From Endomychus coccineus (taxonomy: Eukaryota > Arthropoda > Insecta > Coleoptera > Endomychidae): 64,000 bases of DNA. Each line of letters begins with the position of its first letter. The stretch's first letter is position 1. This document shows, piece after piece, positions 56,660-64,000 of this stretch. The DNA lies in assembly GCA_958510875.1 (NCBI GenBank), contig OY294068.1, positions 33,336,297-33,400,296 of the forward strand. The letters run 5' to 3'. A program made the position numbers and the translations under genes. A model generated the notes under the pieces. The model did not search any database. It had not been told where the DNA came from and saw only the letters and a program-made list of their open reading frames with translations.

Positions 56660-58990
56660 AAATCTCGAAATCCTTGGGAAACGGACCGATTTTGACAGAG
56701 TGCATTCTCTTCGGAATTTCATCAGGAACAAAGTCTAACTCGTCTAAAGTTGCGCAAATTGTTTATATTGCTTATAAACAATAAATAAACAATTTAATTA
56801 GCTCATTTTTGAGGTTACATAAAAATTTCTAAATAATGCAAAACCGTTTTTGATCTGACAAAGACTATTTTTTGTTATAAACAATTTATTTATTAATAAT
56901 AGATGAATTCGCCCAAAACTCAGACTTTTAGGGTCGTTTTCGGATAATTTTGGTATTCTGAGATCGATTTTATCGTCAATTTCGTCGAATGTATACCCAC
57001 AAATTTGCTAGTATGTTATAAACGAATTATATTCATTATTAAATATACAAAATTTCAAGTTTATAGTCGTTGTCGGATAATTTTGGGCTCCAGAGTACGA
57101 TTTTATTGCTATTATGACAAATATGAATCAGAAAAAAATTTTTGATGTTTTAGTATGACAAAGTATCAATAAATATATATAAAATTGAACATATTAATTT
57201 TTTAAGGAGGTATGGGAGAGTTGTTATGAAAAAGAAAAAAAACGGAATGTGGCACTCAGGGACTGCCACGGTAAAGCTATTGCATAGCATTTTTTATCAA
57301 CTTATGCAATTATAATTATTCATTTATTTGTTATTTATGCAGTATTTTTTTTTCTTTGATATTAATTCAAGTTTTTTTCTTTGATATTAATTCAAGTTAC
57401 ACTTTTTGAGCGTGGTGACCGATAAGAAAACAATTTTTTTCTTTTATTGAATAAATGAGAAGTTAATTCGTTTAAAATATTTTCATTATCTTACAATACA
57501 TGTAGGTTATTCAGGAATTTTTATCATTGAAAGTATATGTTTATGGTAACTGAAATACGAAACATAAGTTTGAGACTTGATATCCTCTAAATATCTGGAA
57601 AATACTGCGTCAATGGTGGTCCCATATTTTGTTGTGGATTCTTGTGGATCATTATTCATTTTCAAATTCAATTATTCCGAAAGAAAAGTTGTCAACGGCT
57701 CTGATTTTTTATCAGCGAAGTTGATGTTGAAATCGCCAGCCAAGATAAGCGGAACTTTATTACCATTTGTACCAAGTATTTTCGACCCTTCTTCAGTGTA
57801 CTCCAGTAAAGTGCGATGAATAAAATGCTTTACCTCGTCCAATTTTGGATTCGGAGAAATGTAAATTGCTACCATGACTATGTGTAGGCCATTTCTAAGT
57901 TTGCATAAGCACGCACAAATATCTCCAACAAATGAACGCCTAACATAACATCGCTAACGTGTGCAGTATTTATTTCAATATTCGGAGTCATAATATTAGT
58001 AACATTATTATTATTTTGGTAAATAGCTACCCCACCTTTTGGAACAGTATCTACAACAGTATATATACCTACATGTATACTTACGGGGCGCACATGCGGT
58101 GAGTGTGGCATTATAAAGATATGATAGATACCTATACACCTATATACTTTCTCACAAACAGCTGCTTACGTATTCGTGAGAGCTTCGTACAGTCAGTCGT
58201 ACCATATACATACACGTTAAGCGAACGCTCGGCGTTAGGTTTATTTTCGTTACGGAATTTCTTGATTCGGTCGCCGCGCTCAAAGCCCGCGATAAAAGCT
58301 ATGCAATAGCTTAAAAATTATTTAAAATAAGTGGCATGCCATTTTTTAATTACATTAAGACTTAGATATTACATTTCATCAATTTTGTCAAAAAAATCAA
58401 GTTCTGGGATTGCATATTATATTAAAATATTACATTTCTTTTTTCTTTATTTGTTAATAAATATGTTGTTTATAACAATTCAAAATTTTATGGATGCATT
58501 TAAAGACCTTAATAGCAATAAAATCGTTCTCAGGAGCCCAAAATTATCCGAAAACGACTATAGACTTGACATTTTGGCCAAATTCGTATTTTTAATAATA
58601 AATATAATTTGTTTATAATAAATTAGCAAATTTGTGCGTATGAATTCGATGATATTGACGATAAAATCGAACTCAGAATAGCAAAATTATCCGAAAACGA
58701 CCCTAAAGTCGAAGTTCGTTCGATTTCATCTATTTTGATTTTTGATTTATAAATAAATTGTTTATAACAAAAAATAGTCTGTGTCAGATCAAAAACAGCC
58801 AAATTTTACATTTTTCAGAAATTTTTATGTAATCTCAAAAGTGAGCTAATTAACTTGTTTATTTATTGCTTATAAAAAATATAAACAATTTGCGCAACCT
58901 TAGACGAGGTAGACTTTGTTTCTGATGAAATTTCGAAGAGAATGCACTTTGTCAAAATCGGTCCAAGAATTTCGACCTTAAATGCCCATT
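56660..58990. mobile_element. Fold-back structure: about 470-bp inverted arms around a 1.4-kb core
   Basis: The left arm (about 56660-57130) and right arm (about 58510-58990, inverted) share GACCGATTTTGACA, GTGCATTCTCTTCG, AATTTCATCAG, TTGCGCAAATTGTTTATAT and ATTAGCTCA. Each arm also contains two copies of a unit with CGGATAATTTTGG about 130 bp apart. Inside, AAGCTATTGCATAGC occurs at 57273 and inverted at 58298, close to each end of the core. The core carries a decayed endonuclease ORF. Confidence 0.8.
57520..58111 (-). pseudogene. Endonuclease/exonuclease/phosphatase-like ORF, decayed
   Basis: Minus-strand pieces: PKGGVAIYQNNNNVTNIMTP, then after a frameshift MVAIYISPNPKLDEVKHFIH, LLEYTEEGSKILGTNGNKVP and LILAGDFNINFADKKSEPLT (the GDFN motif of EEP nucleases), then with shifts GTTIDAVFSRYL and YVSYFSYHKH (the C-terminal SDH/H-type block). 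The domain is recognisable, but the transposon class is not certain. Similar stand-alone EEP ORFs occur in arthropod repeats, and Helentron-type Helitrons also carry such a domain. Confidence 0.6.
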
Positions 58991-59070
58991 TGCCTGCACT
59001 ATATGTGTTTTTGAATTCCAACCAATTTTCAAATTCCTCTCAAAACTGAATAATTGAATAGTAAGTAGTT

Positions 59071-59610
59071 TCACCGAGTTTGTGGGTAAATAATGAACAC
59101 CCAAACCCAAATTTGCAACCGACCCTGATTGCTACCAGCGACTGATTCGCATTTATTGGTTGCCGTCAATTCTCTAATTAACGCCTTGGCTATTGCCTGA
59201 TTTCCATAAAATTGAATTTCAAACTGTTCACTTTCGTTGAATTCCGTCTCTATATCCAATGATAGAGCTCATATTGTCATTTGAATCTCATTGAATTCTC
59301 CCAGAATTAAATCAAATTTTTCAACTCTTTGTTCTAGTTGAATGACATTTTTTGTATCTTCGGACGGTTCAAATTTTGTTAAATATTTAATAAAACGTAT
59401 CAGCGTATTCAACTCATCCATTGCCATAGCTTGTTCAGACAAATGACAAATCCAAATTTGCTTATTAAGAAAAGGTAAAGAAGAAATGAAACTCAATTAT
59501 TTAATGCTAACCTTGTTTGCTGATACCCTCCGTCACCATTTTCACTGCTTATCCGTTCCTTTTGTTGCTTCAATTTAATGCCAATATTTCTACATCCGGC
59601 TCGAAGGACC
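59071..59610 (-). pseudogene. BEL/Pao gag (DUF1759-type) N-terminal fragment
   Basis: Minus-strand pieces: TLIRFIKYLTKFEPSEDTKN, VIQLEQRVEKFDLILGEFNE, IQMTI, then after a stop DIETEFNESEQFEIQFYGNQ and AIAKALI. The pattern LQLExRxxKxxxxLxEFxxIQxxIE followed by ExERxxFExxFY is the start of BEL/Pao gag proteins. It lies antisense in nompA intron 2 and has no adjacent pol. Confidence 0.65.
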
Positions 59611-60216
59611 ATGTTGGATTTGTATAGATAGACTGTAGTGTGTATCTTTTTACTTGAATGATATCACAATTCCGTAATGATAATAATGTGTGAACTATAA
59701 AATACTGTTCTTTTTATGGATTAAACTTCAACTTATTATTTCTTTGACATTTTCTCTGACAGTAGTTTTATCACAACTATAAAACAAAAACCAACTCTCG
59801 CTAGATGCAAAATGTTACCATGATATTTTTAACTCCTCTCATTTCGTCGCGTCATGGAATATTCTATAATTTAATGTTGTCCTCAACACTCAGACTTTTC
59901 GTAGTGCACTAAAGCTATCTGATTAAAATAAAGCATCTATAATTTCTCCGTCATCAAAAGAACTTCCGTTCGCTAGTTGATGGAGTATCTAGAAATTCCT
60001 ACACAGTTCCAATGTTTTGTATTTTTACTGCTTGTCTTCCATGATATCGTTAAGCCATGATTCTTTAATTTCCAAATAACTCCCATTCATACAAAAATTG
60101 ATTACTAAATATGTGCAAGCATTAACTGACTTTGTTACTCATAAAAATAGATGTTTTTCTATCTTGAATCCAATCCAATTTTTGTATTTTATTGCAATAA
60201 GCCAAATGTATTACAG

Positions 60217-60498
60217 CGAACAGACCAGAAAGAGAATGCCCAAACCGGAAATACGTATTTGAAAGGCATCCCAGAAAACGACTCAAACTACCAGCACCTG
60301 ATGTGAAAGAAATGCAAGCATCCAACAGGAGCGATTGTGAAGACAAATGTTTGAACGAATTCAGCTTTGTATGCCGATCTGCCACTTACGATGCAGCAAT
60401 GAGCAATTGTATTTTGAGTCGCTTCACTAGAAGAACTCATCCGGAATTACTGAAAGATGATCCTGAAACTGACTATCTAGAAAATACATGCTTGAACG
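60217..60498 (+). CDS. nompA: nompA exon 3 (second PAN/apple module)
   Basis: The acceptor is TATTACAG and the donor GTAAGT; 282 bp, phase 1-1. It reads NRPERECPNRKYVFERHPRK, then RLKLPAPDVKEMQASNRSDC, EDKCLNEFSFVCRSATYD, and ends DYLENTCLN. Cysteines are spaced as in PAN domains (ECP, DCEDKC, VCRS, NCILS, TCLN). The basic stretch RHPRKRLKL is a possible processing or interaction site. I recognise this as the conserved NompA N-terminal region. It is separated from exon 2 by a 3.65-kb intron full of repeats. Confidence 0.9.
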
Positions 60499-61004
60499 GT
60501 AAGTTTGCTTAAATAACCAGATTTCATTATAGCAGTAACTTACGTTAGTAGGTATGTGACATATTCTATAAGTTGAAGAATGGTTTTCTATAAAGATTTC
60601 ATTGTTGATGGTGCTTATTTTCTACCTGATGTATGAGCAATCAATTTTGCAGTGGTAGTTGAATTTGAAATTGGAAAGTTAAATAATTAAAAGTAATCAT
60701 AATTTTTCTCTAGATATACTTTTGGTTCTCATATCGTAGTTTCGAAACTCCAAGCGACAATGTTTGCTGCAGGTTAGTTTGTTAAATACTGTTTTTTTGC
60801 TGAGAATACTTGGTTAGTAGGTTATTTGAAAGTTGGTCTTTGTAATTGATTGATTTTCATTGCTCTTGTGTACACATGCAGGAACTCCAAGCAGCAAAGT
60901 TATCACAAATTAGTTTGTTAAATTTGAATTTTTTTTTGAGAATACTGGGTAAATAGGCTATTCGAAAATTTGTTTTTGTAATCAATTGATTTTCCTTGCT
61001 ACTA
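60499..61004 (+). other. nompA intron 3, proximal part
   Basis: It contains an imperfect direct repeat of about 140 bp: TTAGTTTGTTAAATACTG, GAGAATACTTGG and ATTGATTGATTTTC (60773-60860) recur at 60911-60994. No coding content. Confidence 0.6.
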
Positions 61005-61053
61005 TATATAAATTCTCGGGAAATAGGTCATACTAACACATGTGCTTATTATA

Positions 61054-61100
61054 TTCGTCTTCACGTACGTTTCGGTTTCACGACCATCATCAGAAGACGT
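61054..61100 (-). ncRNA. Type I hammerhead ribozyme motif in the nompA intron repeat
   Basis: Minus strand order: stem I strand CGTCTT (61094-61099), CTGATGA (61087-61093), a stem II hairpin with GGT/ACC (61074-61086), GAAA (61070-61073), CGTACG stem III (61064-61069), TG at the cleavage dinucleotide (61062-61063) and stem I strand AAGACG (61056-61061). Stem I pairs 6 of 6. The cleaved-base position is G, not permitted by the NUH rule; the copy at 44588 has TA there. So this copy is probably inactive. Confidence 0.65.
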
Positions 61101-61242
61101 ATAATGTCTAAAATGGGATTCTTTAAAACTAATTATATCAGCACAAGGCGTCCTTATCGCACCAATTTGAATTAAAATGCCCACGTCTCCGGAACGAACA
61201 GAAACACGAATAATCGAAACTGTAACACATCAATGTTTTAAG

Positions 61243-61474
61243 CAAAAAGTTCTACATATAAAGGCCTATACCTATAATATAACATTGGTTCTATCTCCTC
61301 GGTTATCTCTGTCCTTATCGCACACCACGAGAATCGTGATGTATTCTAATACCGCCTCTAATTCTTTTACGAAATTACTGGGAGTGGTGGAAATAGTGCG
61401 AGAGAGACAGAAATGCCACGAAATCGACTAGTGGAATCAATCCCACTTGTCTTTTCTATCTATAGAACTCTTTG
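61243..61474. mobile_element. 232-bp hAT-type MITE with 8-bp TSD and preserved empty site
   Basis: Left end CAAAAAGTTCTACATATA; inverted right end CAAAGAGTTCTATAGATA (about 15 of 18 matches). Identical GTTTTAAG octamers flank it (61235-61242 and 61475-61482). The paralogous repeat at 23.5 kb lacks the insert and has a single GTCTTAAG joined directly to TATATGTATATG, so the insertion boundary is confirmed from within the window. The 84-codon frame inside has no domain. Confidence 0.9.
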
Positions 61475-61740
61475 GTTTTAAGTATATGTAAATGTATCAA
61501 GAATTCACTGCTTAGCAATTTTCTTATAGTATACGAATTCATATCACAAAGTCTGTATAGGACTGAAATCGAAACCTATAACGCTAAAGCATCTACTTTC
61601 GAACCATATGTTGAAGATTTATGAGGTAATAGAAAATGGTTGTCGGATCTTATTAGAAATATTACAATTTGAACATTCTACCTGAAATATACTTTTAACA
61701 TTATAGAGACGGATGTAGGAATTTGCAAGAGCTTTAGTTA

Positions 61741-62136
61741 ATTACATTGGTATCTGACTTAATGACTGAATATCTGTTTTATGATTTACAGACTTGGAGT
61801 CACGTTTTATGTGAATCATCTCCAGAATAGATCTTTTATAATACTTGATTTCCTTAGTAAAAATATTAATTATAAGATTTATATTATTTATTAATTTTTA
61901 ATGCCCATTATATCAACAATAGTGAAAAAAGAAATCGTGAACAAATAATTATTTTACTGTTCCAAAATCGCATTTTTATAGATGTACTGCATCTTTTGAA
62001 ATATTTTAACTAATTGTAATATTATAATGAACATAATGAATTAAATACTGTTCTGTTTATTACGACCCATTTATTTGCCTTTCTAATAACCGTTCATCAA
62101 ATTTCTAATATCATTATGATCTTTTGATATCCGCAG
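61741..62136 (+). other. nompA intron 3, distal part
   Basis: AT-rich sequence leading into a pyrimidine-poor acceptor tract (TTGATATCCGCAG). No other feature. Confidence 0.5.
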
Positions 62137-62412
62137 CCGATCGGAGATGCGATGGTTTGGCAGTATTTATCAAAGAAGAGAACAAACGTCTGGGTGGACC
62201 TTTCGAGGTCGACCTATTTACCAACATGACATTAGAAGATTGCCAAGCTATGTGTGTGAGAGCGGAAAAGTATTTTTGCCGATCTATTGAATATGATGAA
62301 ATGACGAAACAATGTACACTGTCCGAGGAAGATTCAATATCCCAGAAAGATGATATCGGTGTTGCCAGTAGTCCCACACATCATTTTTACGATTTCGCAT
62401 GTCTGGATAGTC
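62137..62412 (+). CDS. nompA: nompA exon 4 (third PAN/apple module)
   Basis: The acceptor is ATCCGCAG and the donor GTAAGT; 276 bp, phase 1-1. It reads DRRCDGLAVFIKEENKRLGG, PFEVDLFTNMTLEDCQAMCV, EKYFCRSIEYDEMTKQCTLS and SPTHHFYDFACLDS. The six cysteines fit one PAN module. The GGPFEVD and SISQKDD stretches are strongly conserved in insect NompA as I recall it. The intron after it is only 65 bp. Confidence 0.93.
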
Positions 62413-62477
62413 GTAAGTTTTACTTATCATAGGAAGCTGGCTCAGCAATAAACATTCAAATCAATTTTCTTTTGCAG

Positions 62478-62774
62478 CTCGCGGTTCCGAGTATCCGGAA
62501 AATTCAGTTACGTCCCATTTGTTCACTGGTAAAAAGCCAGATACAGCGTTCCAGAGATATAGAAATAGTAGATTGGGAGGAGAACATCATTCAGAAATAT
62601 CTGGAAGATCCCTTAGTGAGTGTTTGGATGAGTGTTTAAGACAACCAAGTTTCCAGTGTCGTTCAGCCGAATACAGTGAGCGTTATAGGACTTGTAGGTT
62701 AACACGTTACAACCAAAGAGACGGAATGAGGATAATTTATGATGCAGATTATGATTATTACGAGAACTTAATGT
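62478..62774 (+). CDS. nompA: nompA exon 5 (fourth PAN/apple module)
   Basis: The acceptor is TTTTGCAG and the donor GTGAGT; 297 bp, phase 1-1. It reads RGSEYPENSVTSHLFTGKKP, DTAFQRYRNSRLGGEHHSEI, GRSLSECLDECLRQPSFQCR and YDADYDYYENLM. It is the last exon visible. Codons to here total about 427. The remaining PAN module and the ZP domain with furin site and transmembrane segment must lie beyond 64000. Confidence 0.93.
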
Positions 62775-63103
62775 GTGAGTAAATATCTAGTAACATTCTT
62801 TCATTTTAGAGAAACGATATATACCTATTATACTTTTTGGGTAACTGAGCAACATTCGGTCAATTTAGCAACGGAACCATACGTCTGGATTCTGGATTGG
62901 AAAGACGGAGCTACAAGAACACAAACATTATCATCGTGAAGTGTGCTTTAACCTATCTTAAAACATAATCTATATTGATTTTTCCCCCTTATTCTCATTC
63001 TTATAATTCTGCCAGTTCTCATTGAACATCATTCTCATGATACTTCCTGTTTTGGCAACTCAACCCCAGTATAGTTATATTTCTTTTTATACTTTGACTA
63101 CAA
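62775..63103 (+). other. nompA intron 5, proximal part
   Basis: Starts at the GTGAGT donor. No further exon is visible before the LINE. Contains no recognisable motif. Confidence 0.5.
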
Positions 63104-64000
63104 GAGAAGGAAACTTATAATGTTCGAAGAGCCAGTAGTGAAATTTTGGAGAGGACATAGGCATTCGAATTTATCTTGAAGGTTTGGAGGTTATATGCAT
63201 AGGAAAAGACCTCACTAGGTAAAGGGTTTCACAACTTTGCTGTTCGATAAAGAAAGGAATTCTGATAGGAAAAAGTTAGGCAGGTCTCGAGCTTAACAGT
63301 GAAGGGGTGATTAGTTTCAGCTCGTCTTCTGGCAAGAGCTTCAGCGTATGTTTGGGAGTCGAACTCCAAACCTGTGAACAGTACTCCAGGATAGGTCGAA
63401 TCTGTGCTTTGTAGATTATGAGGAGCTGCTGGGATGTAAAGTAGGTCTTGGCACGGAATAGAAAACCAAGTTTTTGTGAAGCGGTTTTTGCAATGAACCT
63501 CACGTGATCGTCCCTTGGAAGGGTACTGTTGGTGGTGATCCCGAGCATTATTATGGAAGACTCCATAGGAATAGTTGTACCTGACATCATCATATTAGGG
63601 ATTGTGGGATCCGCCTTCCTGGAGAAGATGCAAGCCTGAGTTTTGCTTGCATTAAGGTCTACTACATTATCAGATCCTCATTTCAACATATATGCTAGAT
63701 TACCATTAATTGCGTCAAATTGTCCCTGTGTCACCCCTCTGGCTTCAATGGATAGGATAGGGGCTCTGGATGAGAAAAGCGGTATGAAGTATACCATCAC
63801 ATGGGTTATACAGAGCTGTGGACGGGAGAGGTGGTCACTTCCAGCAGGTCATTGATATTGAGCATAAACAAAGTTGGTGATAAGACAAATCCCTGTAAAA
63901 TACAAGAGTTAATAGTCATTGTATCAGAGGATACTTCATCAACCACCACATGGAATGATCCATCTGAGAGAAAACTCGATAGTAAGCTACAAAATTGAGG
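63104..64000 (-). pseudogene. Jockey-like LINE reverse transcriptase, longest copy in window
   Basis: On the minus strand, reading inward from the window edge: LSDGSFHVVVDEVSSDTMTI, a decayed GVPQGxVLSPTLF, NDLLEVTTSP, then a frame-restored stretch SSIIMLGITTNSTLPRDDHV, IAKTASQKLGFLFRAKTYFT and IIYKAQIRPILEYCSQVWSS. This is the palm-to-thumb part of a Jockey-clade RT. The YxDD box falls in a frameshifted part. It lies in a nompA intron and runs off the window. Confidence 0.8.

Larger units (their letters stand above)
56565..60216 (+). other. nompA intron 2 (3.65 kb) with nested elements
   Basis: Contains the fold-back structure at 56660-58990, its endonuclease-like core, and a minus-strand BEL/Pao gag fragment. 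The rest, about 59620-60190, is AT-rich and unassigned. Confidence 0.8.
61005..61740 (-). repeat. Dispersed repeat in nompA intron 3 (paralog of 23270-23750)
   Basis: It is the reverse complement of the 23.3-kb copy, longer by the nested 232-bp element. Its 3' end (61010-61100) carries a hammerhead core and the shared phrase GACCTATTTCCCGAGAATTT also present at 44503-44649. No long ORF, so it may be a terminal or non-autonomous portion of a PLE-type element. Confidence 0.75.

Noticed and set aside
1..64000. CRISPR arrays, bacterial operons, rRNA genes, telomeric TTAGG arrays
   Set aside because: None seen; gene structure and repeats are those of an insect nuclear genome.

Overview
The window is AT-rich nuclear DNA from an insect. 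Three host genes are recognisable, each only in part or spread over long introns: a farnesyl-diphosphate-synthase-type isoprenyl diphosphate synthase (minus strand, exons at 20101-20285 and 14064-14373), a cytochrome c oxidase subunit 5A-like gene (minus strand, 48063-48187 and 44064-44388), and the 5' part of nompA, the PAN/ZP extracellular protein of mechanosensory organs (plus strand, five exons from 55885 to 62774, running off the right edge). The synthase N-terminus resembles coleopteran enzymes, so a beetle is my best guess; that is inference. Exon phases match in all three genes. There is no sign of bacterial organisation or CRISPR.

Almost everything else is repeats. Left part (1-14 kb): a ~290-bp tandem repeat, LINE, BEL/Pao and Penelope-like (PLE) remnants, a mariner, a LINE with RNase H, a dispersed repeat carrying a hammerhead-ribozyme core, and a second mariner with a ~1-kb palindrome inside it. 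Middle (14-37 kb): a Tc1/mariner-superfamily element beside a FLYWCH/MULE remnant inside the synthase intron, a second ~1-kb palindrome, a PLE fragment between mariner ends, (AT)n, many minus-strand copies of one Jockey-like LINE, a hAT-type element, and a segmental duplication holding a 5'-truncated LINE with a clear target-site duplication. Right part (38-64 kb): PLE copies, a decayed Ty3/gypsy element with an identical 123-bp tandem duplication over its protease, a mariner, a 621-bp element with an 8-bp target duplication, a tRNA-like sequence, a hAT remnant, and nompA, whose second intron holds a fold-back structure around an endonuclease-like ORF and a BEL/Pao gag fragment.

The most unusual signals concern small RNA and DNA structures. 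First, three copies of one dispersed repeat (about 6.05, 10.2 and 10.5 kb) share a complete hammerhead-ribozyme architecture, and PLE-associated repeats at 38.6, 44.5, 53.0 and 61.1 kb share related cores. Second, three insertions of one TIR family carry exact 8-bp target duplications. One is 232 bp long and has its pre-insertion site preserved in a paralogous repeat at 23.5 kb. The other two are only 22 and 28 bp, just two fused terminal repeats.

The three genes have unrelated jobs (isoprenoid synthesis, respiration, sense-organ matrix) and show no sign of joint regulation.
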